DNA from: Lutispora saccharofermentans
Lineage (GTDB): Bacteria > Bacillota > Clostridia > Lutisporales > Lutisporaceae
Assembly: GCF_024363565.1 (NCBI RefSeq)
Contig: NZ_JAJEKE010000014.1
Coordinates: 1 to 64,000 of the forward strand
Reading direction: 5' to 3'
Length of the DNA stretch: 64,000 bases
In this document: piece by piece, positions 7,149-15,536 of the stretch
How the letters are laid out: the number at the start of each line of letters is the position of its first letter
Numbering within the stretch: the stretch's first letter is position 1
Position numbers and translations under genes: made by a program
Notes under the pieces: model-generated
The model's database searches: none
Told to the model about the DNA's origin: nothing
What the model saw: only the letters and a program-made list of their open reading frames with translations

Positions 7149-8423
7149 ATGATAGCGTTAATGATAATATCTTTTATCCTTTTGCTTTTACTTGGTATGC
7201 CTGTAGCTTTTGCCATGGCTATATCCGGTACATTGGCTCTGTTTGGACTCAGTAATGTATCCTGGATACTTGTGCCCCAGAGGATGTTTCTGGCATTGAA
7301 CAGCTTTCCTTTCCTGGCCATACCTTTGTTTATACTGGCAGGTGAGCTTATGAACACAGGCGGCATCACACGCCGCATCGTCAGATTCGCTGACTCGCTG
7401 CTTCGCCAATTCCGCGGAGGATTAGCCTATGTAAATGTGCTGACAAATATAATAATGGCGGGCTTTTCCGGCTCTGCAACGGCTGATGCTGTTGCCATAG
7501 GCTCCATAATGATCCCAGCGATGGTGGATGATGGATACCCTCCCGGATTTTCGGCAGGACTAACCGCATCCGCATCCTGTATAGGGCCCATCATACCGCC
7601 GAGCATAACCATGGTGATGTATGGTGCCATAACAGGGGTATCCATAGGCTCTATGTTTCTCGGAGGCTTCATACCCGGACTTTTAATAGGGCTTGGTTTG
7701 ATGGCATTGGTGTGGTTCTACGCCAGAAAGTATGATTTCAAAAGAAGCGAAAGGGCGTCATTATCGGAAATATTATCGTCACTAAAAGATGCGATATGGG
7801 CTTTGATAGCTCCGGTTATAATCCTTTTCGGAATTATGTCGGGAGTCATAACCGCGACGGAAGCAGGGGTGATTGCCGTTATATACGCATTGGTAGTCGG
7901 TCTTTTCATATATAAAGAGATAAATATAAAGCAAATTCCCGCGATACTGGCCAAAGCAGGCATGAGCACCGCAGTGCCGTCGATCATTATTAGCTGTTCC
8001 GCTATTTTCGGATGGATACTTGCACGGGAGAACTTTGCAGTTGCCGTCATCGATATATTCATGAGCATATCAACAAACCCTCATGTGGTGTACTTCATGA
8101 TAATTCTGATGCTCTTCCTGATAGGATTGTTTGTGGACGGCAGTGTAGCCATTATCGTATTCTCCCCCATACTATTTCCTATCGGAAATCAGATGGGCTT
8201 TGATCCAATCCACTTTGCATTGGTCATAATAATTACCATACTGATAGGTACCGTCACTCCGCCTGTGGGATTGCAGCTTTATATCGCATCCTCCATTGCC
8301 AAGCTGCCTATCAGCAAGGTTACCATATGGCCCTTTGTGGCTGTAATGGTAGCAGTTTTGTTCCTCATCACTTATGTTCCGTCATTGGTCACGTACATTC
8401 CCCATCTTGTTTTCGGAGTTTAG
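7149..8423 (+). CDS. dctM: TRAP transporter large permease (DctM family)
   Basis: The 424-residue, roughly 12-helix channel subunit of the TRAP complex, driving uptake with a sodium or proton gradient. Family motifs are obvious: IPLFILAGELMNTGGI near residue 57, GFSGSATADAVAIGSIMIPAM near residue 98 and the C-terminal GTVTPPVGLQLY. AAAGGAG precedes the ATG. It completes the dctPQM set and is followed after 36 bp by the M24 hydrolase gene. Confidence 0.95.
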   Translation: MIALMIISFILLLLLGMPVAFAMAISGTLALFGLSNVSWILVPQRMFLALNSFPFLAIPLFILAGELMNTGGITRRIVRFADSLLRQFRGGLAYVNVLTNIIMAGFSGSATADAVAIGSIMIPAMVDDGYPPGFSAGLTASASCIGPIIPPSITMVMYGAITGVSIGSMFLGGFIPGLLIGLGLMALVWFYARKYDFKRSERASLSEILSSLKDAIWALIAPVIILFGIMSGVITATEAGVIAVIYALVVGLFIYKEINIKQIPAILAKAGMSTAVPSIIISCSAIFGWILARENFAVAVIDIFMSISTNPHVVYFMIILMLFLIGLFVDGSVAIIVFSPILFPIGNQMGFDPIHFALVIIITILIGTVTPPVGLQLYIASSIAKLPISKVTIWPFVAVMVAVLFLITYVPSLVTYIPHLVFGV

Positions 8424-8459
8424 GATTATTAAAATAAAAAATTATAAGGAGAGAGAAGA

Positions 8460-9581
8460 ATGGATAAAAAAATTTTAGAAAAGAGAGCAGAGCGTCTGAG
8501 AGAGCTTATGATCCATGAGGATATGGATGTACTGGTAGCAATATCTCCCGAGAACGTGCTGTATTCAACGGGAGCGTACATAATAACCCAGAGAAGCCTG
8601 AGAGACAGGCTTGAGATAAGCATAATCCCCAAGGATGGAGATGCTGTATTCGTAGTGTGCGGCATTGAGGAAAGCCTGGCAAGGGATGAAAGCTGGATCG
8701 AGGATATCAGGCCCTATGTGGAATTCAAGCAATCTCCGATAAAATTTCTAGCAGATGTGCTGGCGGAAAAAGGCCTGGACAGAAAGAAGGTAGGCATTGA
8801 GCTTCACTACCTGAGCAGCACATTTTATAAGGAATTGATAGGGTATCTGCCAAATACTAAGTTTCACGAGTGCAGAGGTATATTTGACAAGGTTCGCATG
8901 ATAAAGGAACCCCAGGAGATAGAGCTCCTTGCCCAGGCAGCAAAGGCCAGCAGGAAGGCTGTAGATGCTGCTTTCCTTACCGCCAGGCCCAAAGATACGG
9001 AAAGGCATCTTTCCACTGAGATTATGACCAATCTTATGAAGCAAGGGCTGGACTGGTCATTTATGGTGCTGGGAACAGGCAGAAGGACCATGCTTACCCA
9101 TTCTACACCTTCAAATATACCGATGGAGCCTGGAGATATCATCAGGGTGGATTTTGGAGGTATACTATCCGGGTACCAATCAGACCTGGCACGTACTGCC
9201 GTCATAGGGAAACCGTCGACTGTACAGGCTGACACCTTTAAGAAGCTGGCTAATATCCAAAGAGAAGTAATAGAGAGCATGGAGATAGGCGTGAGGTTTT
9301 GTGATGTGTACAACAAATGTAAGGAGCTGTTCGAAAAGAACCATCTTCCCTTTTCTATGCCTCATATAGGCCATGGCCTTGGGGTGGATTTGCACGAGCA
9401 TCCTATAATAAATCCTCTGAATGAGGAAGAGCTCCAAGAGAATATGATCATAAATGTTGAGCCTCTTGTTATATATGGAGGGTATGCATATCATATAGAA
9501 GATTTGATACAGATCACGCCAAATGGTCCCAAGATTCTTACAGAATCTGAAATGAGTGAAGAGATACCTGTAATTTCATAG
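8460..9581 (+). CDS. M24-family metallopeptidase (Xaa-Pro aminopeptidase-like)
   Basis: Cytosolic two-domain pita-bread hydrolase of 373 residues: a creatinase-type N-domain (1-140) and a catalytic C-domain. All five dinuclear metal ligands are in place: D231 (VDFGG), D242 (QSDLART), H305 (GHGLGVDLHE), E334 (NVEP) and E347 (HIEDL). The family cleaves X-Pro peptides or, in some branches, creatine-like amides. Its place directly after a TRAP transporter and before a RidA gene suggests it processes the imported compound, perhaps a proline-containing dipeptide or N-substituted amino acid. GGAGAGAGAAG precedes the ATG. Confidence 0.9.
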   Translation: MDKKILEKRAERLRELMIHEDMDVLVAISPENVLYSTGAYIITQRSLRDRLEISIIPKDGDAVFVVCGIEESLARDESWIEDIRPYVEFKQSPIKFLADVLAEKGLDRKKVGIELHYLSSTFYKELIGYLPNTKFHECRGIFDKVRMIKEPQEIELLAQAAKASRKAVDAAFLTARPKDTERHLSTEIMTNLMKQGLDWSFMVLGTGRRTMLTHSTPSNIPMEPGDIIRVDFGGILSGYQSDLARTAVIGKPSTVQADTFKKLANIQREVIESMEIGVRFCDVYNKCKELFEKNHLPFSMPHIGHGLGVDLHEHPIINPLNEEELQENMIINVEPLVIYGGYAYHIEDLIQITPNGPKILTESEMSEEIPVIS

Positions 9582-9592
9582 GAGGTTTAAGT

Positions 9593-9979
9593 ATGAGCAT
9601 AAGGTATATTGCTGCTGAATCCGTTCCTTCCAGTCCATTGTTTTCACAAGGGATTATTGCCGGTCAATTCCTGTTTACCTCAGGACAGCTCGGCTTGAAC
9701 AGGTCAAACGATGAGATGGAAAATTTGACCTTTGAAGATGAATTTGCACAGGCTCTGGAGAATATAAGAGCGATACTCAAATCAGAAATGCTTGATTTGG
9801 ATAATGTAATCAAGGTAACAATTTATATTACTGACATAGGCCAATTTGATAGTCTGAACGATATTTATCTCAGGTATTTTCCAAAGCATAAGCCGGCCAG
9901 ATCATGCATAGTGGTAAATTCTTTAGCGAAAGGTGCCAGGGTGGAGATCGAAGCAGTGGCATTTAGCGACAAGATGTAG
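9593..9979 (+). CDS. RidA/YjgF/YER057c family enamine deaminase
   Basis: A 128-residue trimer-forming protein that typically hydrolyses reactive 2-aminoacrylate-type enamines or imines. Family signatures are visible: FSQGIIAGQFLFTSGQ near the N-terminus, the conserved arginine of KPARSCIVV at about residue 103, and VEIEAVA at the end. It starts 11 bp after the M24 gene with AGGAGG, so it belongs to the TRAP operon. RidA proteins often accompany amino acid catabolic enzymes, which supports an amino-acid-derived substrate for the cluster. Confidence 0.92.
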   Translation: MSIRYIAAESVPSSPLFSQGIIAGQFLFTSGQLGLNRSNDEMENLTFEDEFAQALENIRAILKSEMLDLDNVIKVTIYITDIGQFDSLNDIYLRYFPKHKPARSCIVVNSLAKGARVEIEAVAFSDKM

Positions 9980-10336
9980 AGAGTTTATAAAAATGAAGAA
10001 ATACAGATATATTTATATCTTCACTGAAAAATAAAGTTTTTCAAGGAGCAGGAAAGTCGGAGTAAAACCCGATGGAACTGCTCTTTTTAATCCATATCAA
10101 GTGCTAAACTATTATTGATGTCATAACACATGCTAAACCATGACGAGAATTGAAAGTTTTATCCTGCTGCATACTTTTTAGAGAACTATCAATATGGTTA
10201 TGCGTCTAGTAAAATAAGGTGTATAATTAAAGAAGGTATATCTTGAAGCTTGTGAGAATGTATAGGTGTTATACACAATCAATAGACAATATGGTAAAGA
10301 TAACAGATGAAAAATGGATGTTAGGGGGCAGCGTTA
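9980..10336. other. Gene-free gap between the TRAP operon and the MBOAT gene
   Basis: Apart from the terminator at 10045-10088, I see no gene or RNA here. A TAAAATAAGGTGTATAATT stretch near 10210-10228 contains a plausible minus-10 box for the following gene. The rest is AT-rich without notable repeats. Confidence 0.5.
10045..10088 (+). terminator. Intrinsic terminator of the TRAP-peptidase operon
   Basis: GGAGCAG and CTGCTC form the outer stem and GTCGG with CCGAT an inner one, followed directly by TTTTT. It lies about 65 bp after the RidA stop and ends the five-gene operon. Confidence 0.75.
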
Positions 10337-11752
10337 GTGGTATTTTCCAGCTTATTTTTTCTTTGCGTTTTTTTGCCTATTAGTTTAGGTATTTATTATA
10401 TTATAAAGAACAGAACCTACCGAAACTGTATATTAATTCTTACTTCATTATTGTTTTATGCGTGGGGTGAGCCTATATGGGTCACTATCCTGATTTTTTT
10501 GACATTCCTGAATTGCTTCATAGGGCTGGCAGCGGAGAAAAATAGGGAGAACCGGAAGGGCAAGATATCAGTTGCCATATCAGTGACCACATCTCTCCTG
10601 ATTTTGATCTTTTTCAAATACTCAGGTTTCATTATAGATAATGTAAATGGTATTTTTGGTACAAGCCTTCATATGGTGAAAATTAACCTTCCCATAGGTA
10701 TATCCTTTTATACCTTTCAAATTATTTCATATGTAATTGATGTTTATAAAGGAGAAGTAGATGCACAAAAATCTCCTTTCAAACTGCTGCTTTACGTTTC
10801 ATTGTTTCCTCAGCTTATTGCGGGACCCATTGTGCGGTATAAAGACATTGCGGAAGATATTGATAATAGGGTTGAGACAGCAGCGGGGTTTAATTATGGA
10901 GTAAGCCGTTTCATAATGGGTCTTGGGAAGAAGGTAATCATAGCCAATACTGCCGGAAAGACTGCAGAAGCCTTCATGGGAACAGACTATACAAGACTCC
11001 CCGTACTAGGGGCTTGGTTCGGCATATTGCTTTTTGCTATTCAAATTTATTTTGATTTTTCCGGTTATTCGGATATGGCAATAGGACTGGGCAAAATGTT
11101 TGGATTCACATATAAGGAAAATTTCAATTATCCTTACATATCAAGATCAGTGACTGAATTTTGGCGGAGATGGCACATTTCACTAAGCAGCTTTTTCAGG
11201 GATTATCTTTACATACCTTTAGGCGGAAATAGAAGGCATAAGCTTAGAAATCTATTTATTGTTTGGCTGTTAACGGGATTTTGGCACGGAGCCAGTTGGA
11301 ATTTTATCATCTGGGGATTGTACTATTTTATTTTGCTATTTATCGAAAAATTATTTCTTAATAAGCTGCTTGGAAAAATACCGGCAATTTTTTCAGCAAT
11401 ATATCTGTGGATTGCAGTGCTGGTGGGGTGGGTATTCTTTTATCATACCGATTTAAGCCAGGCTGTGCATTTTATTGGAATCATGTTCGGTGCAAACAAT
11501 GCACCTATTTCCACACCGGAAGTAAGTATTTGTTTACGGAACAATGCTGTATTTCTTGTTATTGCCTTTATTGGATGTACACCTGCGCTGAAGTTGCTCT
11601 ATCAAAGAGTTAACTCATTTGTTCAAAATGCCAAAGGTATTCTGGTTTTAGAATCCTTTGTAAAGCCGATTTTTAATGTATGTGTATTGATACTGTCCAT
11701 TATTTTTTTGGTGGGACAATCATACAACCCATTTTTATATTTTAGGTTTTAA
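10337..11752 (+). CDS. MBOAT-family membrane O-acyltransferase (AlgI/DltB-like)
   Basis: Polytopic membrane enzyme of 471 residues that transfers acyl (usually acetyl) groups to an extracytoplasmic polymer. The AlgI-type N-terminus (VFSSLFFLCVFLPISLGIYY), the GPIVRYKDI block and the catalytic-histidine motif LTGFWHGASWNFIIWGLYY near residue 314 are all present. Start is GTG 10337, preceded by AGGGGG. It pairs with the DHHW-family gene 63 bp downstream, the common two-gene module for O-acetylation of exopolysaccharide or wall polymer. No polymer synthesis genes lie nearby, so the acceptor is unknown. Confidence 0.93.
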   Translation: MVFSSLFFLCVFLPISLGIYYIIKNRTYRNCILILTSLLFYAWGEPIWVTILIFLTFLNCFIGLAAEKNRENRKGKISVAISVTTSLLILIFFKYSGFIIDNVNGIFGTSLHMVKINLPIGISFYTFQIISYVIDVYKGEVDAQKSPFKLLLYVSLFPQLIAGPIVRYKDIAEDIDNRVETAAGFNYGVSRFIMGLGKKVIIANTAGKTAEAFMGTDYTRLPVLGAWFGILLFAIQIYFDFSGYSDMAIGLGKMFGFTYKENFNYPYISRSVTEFWRRWHISLSSFFRDYLYIPLGGNRRHKLRNLFIVWLLTGFWHGASWNFIIWGLYYFILLFIEKLFLNKLLGKIPAIFSAIYLWIAVLVGWVFFYHTDLSQAVHFIGIMFGANNAPISTPEVSICLRNNAVFLVIAFIGCTPALKLLYQRVNSFVQNAKGILVLESFVKPIFNVCVLILSIIFLVGQSYNPFLYFRF

Positions 11753-11815
11753 TGAATACATTAAGATTATTTGATGTTTTGAGAATAATTGACATAATTT
11801 TGTGGAGGAGAATAT

Positions 11816-13189
11816 ATGAAAAGGTTCAAAATTGACACAATACTGTTTATAATAATAATTTCAATTTTGGGCATATCAAATCTGCTTAATTTTGATAAGC
11901 CTTCGATTTCCAAACTGGAAAACAGAGCTCTTAAGCGTAAGCCCCAGTTTTCATTGGCAGAACTGTTTAGAGGCAGCTATTTGAAGGATTTTGAGGAATA
12001 TTACAGCGATACTTTTATCCTAAGGGACAACCTGTTAAAGATTAACAGAGACCTGCGATATGCCATAGAATTCCTAGGTTCGGATATTTCCTTGGTAACT
12101 GCCTACGAGGATATTCAGATGCCTGAGGAGAAGGATGATGAATATAAAGTGAGTGCAGCAGAAAATGCAGAACTCTTACATCCCGAAACTGCACAATCTA
12201 TAACTGATGGTAAGAGCACTCCTTCACAAACAGAATCGTCAATTCCAAAACCAAAAGCTGAGGAAGAATTAAAGAAAGATTTCGGGGACGGGAAAGATGT
12301 TGGCTATTGGTTGGTAGTGGACGGTAAGGCTGTTCAACTGTTTAAGTTCAATAAAGAAAATTTTGAATACTATTCCCAGGTTCTTAATAAATTCAGCGAG
12401 AAGCTGGGAAGCAATGTGAAGATATATTCAATGATACCTCCAACTGCGGCGAATTTTATGATACTAAAAAGATACAAGGGGATTACTGATTCACAAAATG
12501 ATGCCCTTGCTTTTTTGAAAAGCAAGCTAGATGAGAATATTTCTTTTGTAAATGTTTATGATCCGCTTAACGAGCATAAGGAAGAGTATATATACTTTAG
12601 GACTGATCATCACTGGACAGCTCTTGGAGCATATTATGCTTATGCTTCCCTAATGAAAACTATGGGAGAAGAACCTGTAGCTTTGGAACAGTATGAGACA
12701 ATAAATCTGGGTGACTATCTGGGAAGCTCATATACAAAGACATTGGACAAGAGTCTTGAAAAAAATCCGGATAATGTGGTAGCCTACAAGCCTTTTACTG
12801 ATAATGAATACTTTATGTATTCCGGAACTGATGAGAAAAAAGCAGATATTATCGATATGAAATATGCCGATGACATAAAAAATAAGTATTTAGCATTTAT
12901 GAGTACAGGGGGAGCTACCTGGAGCGTAGTTAAAACTGATGTCAACAACGGGAAAAAGATAATGGTGGTGAAGGATTCATTTGGCAATGTCTTGATACCG
13001 TTCCTGCTTCCCCACTATGAGGAGATTTATGTTGTAGATGCGAGATTTTATAGTAAAAGCGTAACGGGTAAAAATATAGTGCAGTTTATAGAGGACAAAG
13101 GAATAAATGAGTTATTGTTCGTTATTTATATGGAAGATGTGAATTGGCATAAGTTTATGCAAGGTGTAGAAAATCTTCTGGGCAGTTAG
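11816..13189 (+). CDS. DHHW-family (AlgJ/AlgX-like) acyl-transfer partner
   Basis: A 457-residue protein with one N-terminal membrane anchor (residues 8-24) and an extracellular SGNH-like domain. The family-defining DHHW motif is at residues 264-267 (FRTDHHWTALGAYY), and the late block KDSFGNVLIPFLLPHY fits the same fold. A low-complexity acidic/serine linker occurs around residues 105-150. It is expected to receive acyl groups moved across the membrane by the MBOAT protein and place them on a surface glycopolymer. GGAGGAG precedes the ATG. Confidence 0.9.
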   Translation: MKRFKIDTILFIIIISILGISNLLNFDKPSISKLENRALKRKPQFSLAELFRGSYLKDFEEYYSDTFILRDNLLKINRDLRYAIEFLGSDISLVTAYEDIQMPEEKDDEYKVSAAENAELLHPETAQSITDGKSTPSQTESSIPKPKAEEELKKDFGDGKDVGYWLVVDGKAVQLFKFNKENFEYYSQVLNKFSEKLGSNVKIYSMIPPTAANFMILKRYKGITDSQNDALAFLKSKLDENISFVNVYDPLNEHKEEYIYFRTDHHWTALGAYYAYASLMKTMGEEPVALEQYETINLGDYLGSSYTKTLDKSLEKNPDNVVAYKPFTDNEYFMYSGTDEKKADIIDMKYADDIKNKYLAFMSTGGATWSVVKTDVNNGKKIMVVKDSFGNVLIPFLLPHYEEIYVVDARFYSKSVTGKNIVQFIEDKGINELLFVIYMEDVNWHKFMQGVENLLGS

Positions 13190-13206
13190 ATTCATTAAAT
13201 TCAATA

Positions 13207-13285
13207 GGTGTCAGGTACAAAGGCTTTTAGGTCACACAAATAAATAAGTGCAATAACCTAATAAGATCGGTATCCGGCACCTCAA
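13207..13285. repeat. Imperfect GGTGTC...GGCACC inverted repeat
   Basis: The ends of the DHHW/BMP intergenic region carry GGTGTCAGGTAC near 13207 and GTATCCGGCACC near 13270, which are imperfectly complementary. Similar GGTGCC palindromes are common dispersed elements in clostridia. Only weak support. Confidence 0.3.
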
Positions 13286-13310
13286 ATAAAGTAAAGAGAG
13301 GAGATATAGC

Positions 13311-14636
13311 GTGAAAAAATTAATAATGGCCTTTATGCTTATACTTCTTGTATTGGGTGGTATGATTCCAGAAATAAATGCTTATGCTGACTATGATACA
13401 AAAATTACTCAAATAGATGGGAAATATACTATTTCGATAAACTATATTTTTGATAAGCTGGGAGCCAAAGTAAGCTTGGAAAACAGTACTTATACCATTA
13501 CAAAAGGGAAAAACATAATAATACTTAATGTTGGAAGCAATTATGCGATTGTAAATCAAGAAGAGGTTGAAATGGATATACCTGTGACTTACTCTGAAGT
13601 TTCAATGAAATTTATTGAGAAGTATGATACTTTGTTCGGCAATAATGTTATTTGGGATGAGAAATCTCATATGGTAAGCATAATGAAAACGGAGGCACCG
13701 GTAAAATCAAACGTATCCTTTGGTATGGTAACTGATATAGGAGGGCTTGGAGATAAATACTACAACGACTGGGCATGGAGCGGACTAATAAAGGCAGGTA
13801 AAGAACTTGGATCAGAACCTTTGGTCATACAGTCAAGAAGTCAGGAAGACTACCTGATAAATATGATCAAGATGACAAGAAAAGCTGACCTTACAATAGG
13901 AATTGGGTTTCTTATGGAAAACGCAATGAAAGCAGCTGCTAATTTGTATCAGGATAAAAAGTTCGGCATTATTGATACAGTAATCGATGCGCCTAATGTA
14001 ATGTCTATAACATATAAAGAGAATGAGGGATCTTTCTTAGTGGGCGTTATTGCCGGGATGACAACAAAAACAAATACTGTAGGGTTCATAGGCGGGATGG
14101 ATATTCCTATCATAAAGGAGTATGAGATAGGCTTTAGAGCCGGAGTTGCATCTGTAAATCCGGATGCTAAGGTGCTTATAAGCTATACAGGTGATTTTGC
14201 TAATCCTGAGTTAGGCTGGGAAGCCGCACTTTCTCAGCATAATCAAAAGGCTGATGTTATATATCACGCTTCAGGTGCCTGTGGGATAGGGATTATTTGG
14301 GCTGCAGACCAATACGACTTCTGGGCCATAGGAATGGACAGCGACCAGGCAATTTTTTCTGAGAAAAATAAGGTCCTCTGCTCCATGGTAAAGAGGGTAG
14401 ATGTTGCAACTCATTATTTAGCAAGATCTTTAGCAGAAGGTACTTTTAGAGGCGGATATGAGAAATGCATGGGATTATTGGAGGATGGAGTAGGCTATAG
14501 CGACTATGGTAGAAATGTATCCGACAAAGCTGCTGAAGTTGCTGAGAAATATAAAGTGAAAATAATTAAAGGGGAAATTATTGTTCCATCAACTGAAGAA
14601 GAGTTGAGCACTTTTAAACCGGTTAAGTTGAAATAG
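13311..14636 (+). CDS. BMP-family binding protein with N-terminal copper-amine-oxidase-like domain
   Basis: Exported 441-residue protein: cleavable signal (1-27, ending INAYA), a stalk domain typical of the clostridial copper amine oxidase N-terminal repeat (residues 30-130, with KYTISINYIFDKLGAKVSLE), then a basic membrane protein/PnrA-like binding fold from about residue 138 (FGMVTDIGGLGDKYYNDWAW, GVIAGMTTKTNTVGFIGGMD). PnrA-type proteins bind purine nucleosides. No lipobox is present, so it is secreted or held to the wall by the stalk. No ABC transporter genes adjoin it, so it may be a receptor or serve a distant transporter. GTG start with GAGAGGAG nine bases upstream. Confidence 0.85.
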   Translation: MKKLIMAFMLILLVLGGMIPEINAYADYDTKITQIDGKYTISINYIFDKLGAKVSLENSTYTITKGKNIIILNVGSNYAIVNQEEVEMDIPVTYSEVSMKFIEKYDTLFGNNVIWDEKSHMVSIMKTEAPVKSNVSFGMVTDIGGLGDKYYNDWAWSGLIKAGKELGSEPLVIQSRSQEDYLINMIKMTRKADLTIGIGFLMENAMKAAANLYQDKKFGIIDTVIDAPNVMSITYKENEGSFLVGVIAGMTTKTNTVGFIGGMDIPIIKEYEIGFRAGVASVNPDAKVLISYTGDFANPELGWEAALSQHNQKADVIYHASGACGIGIIWAADQYDFWAIGMDSDQAIFSEKNKVLCSMVKRVDVATHYLARSLAEGTFRGGYEKCMGLLEDGVGYSDYGRNVSDKAAEVAEKYKVKIIKGEIIVPSTEEELSTFKPVKLK

Positions 14637-14850
14637 ACATTACGCAAAAACATGATGTACCGGGAGCGTAAGTGGTACGGAAACCTCTGAAAAGCAAACG
14701 GCAAAGAATCGCTAGAATATTAAAGTAAAGGTTATTAAACGTATAAGCTAGAGACTATAAATAATTTTATTAATTATATGATATAATTTGGGCAAATGTT
14801 TCCTCTTTATCCATTAAGCGCGAGGGTATAAAATTATAGTGAGGTAAGAT

Positions 14851-15342
14851 ATGGAAAGTAAAAGGATCGGAAAAACAGACGAATCTGGGAAAAAGCTGAT
14901 AATTAAAATGTTAGGCAGTCAAAAAACTCATGGATTTGATATTGATAGTATTTATTACTTAGACGGAAAGTGGCGAATTATAGAACTATTAAAATGTGAT
15001 ACTGTGGAGCCTTATAAAAGCCATCCATTTAGGTATCCCAAAAACTGGCAGAAATTTGCTTCGCTATTTGAAATAACGAATGCTTTAAAGGGAGAATTAT
15101 GGTTGGTTAACTATTCTACAGTTCCTGAATGGGAGAATGAGGTTCGATTATTAATAGTCGAAGATATGTATTATGATAAAATTAAAGAATATTTAAAAAA
15201 ACCTAAAGTCTATGGTGCCCCAGAATATCTGGAGTATCTAAAAATTAAAAAAGATAGCCTCATGACCTATGATGAGTTTTCAGATTTTTTTAGGGAAGTA
15301 AACAATAAGGCTACAGCACTTTGGCTAGACAAAATTAAATAG
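14851..15342 (+). CDS. Unrecognised protein, possible PD-(D/E)XK-like nuclease
   Basis: A 163-residue soluble protein with no family I can name. Residues 25-50 (GFDIDSIYYLDGKWRIIELL followed by KCD) read as an acidic residue, a beta hairpin and a strand carrying E-x-x-K, which recalls the core of PD-(D/E)XK nucleases without matching the exact D...(D/E)xK spacing. GTGAGG lies before the ATG. It sits 195 bp upstream of the type III modification gene on the same strand, so an accessory restriction role is possible. This is inference only. Confidence 0.6.
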   Translation: MESKRIGKTDESGKKLIIKMLGSQKTHGFDIDSIYYLDGKWRIIELLKCDTVEPYKSHPFRYPKNWQKFASLFEITNALKGELWLVNYSTVPEWENEVRLLIVEDMYYDKIKEYLKKPKVYGAPEYLEYLKIKKDSLMTYDEFSDFFREVNNKATALWLDKIK

Positions 15343-15430
15343 TATAAGTATTATTTGTCAGATCAAAAGCTGTGACAGGAAACAATCCATAGTTTGGAGA
15401 TGCATCAGATATTAAGGAAACAATAGAAGT

Positions 15431-15525
15431 TGGCTAAAGAAAGCGAAAAGCAATACAATCGGCAAGTGACATCTATGGGAGTTAGAAAAGTTAAGGAGGA
15501 ACTTGACGATTATCTGAGATAGACG
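15431..15525 (+). other. Possible remnant of a gene end before mod
   Basis: From about 15436 a short frame reads AKESEKQYNRQ, then VTSMGVRKVKEELDDYLR, and stops at 15525. It is lysine/glutamate-rich and protein-like but has no proper start. It may be the tail of a lost gene once linked to the restriction system, or chance. Confidence 0.2.
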
Positions 15526-15536
15526 GAGGTGCAATC

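Noticed and set aside
7427-8068. Long antisense frames inside the TRAP permease and other membrane-protein genes
   Set aside because: They are shadows of the real genes with repetitive composition, no ribosome sites and no domains.
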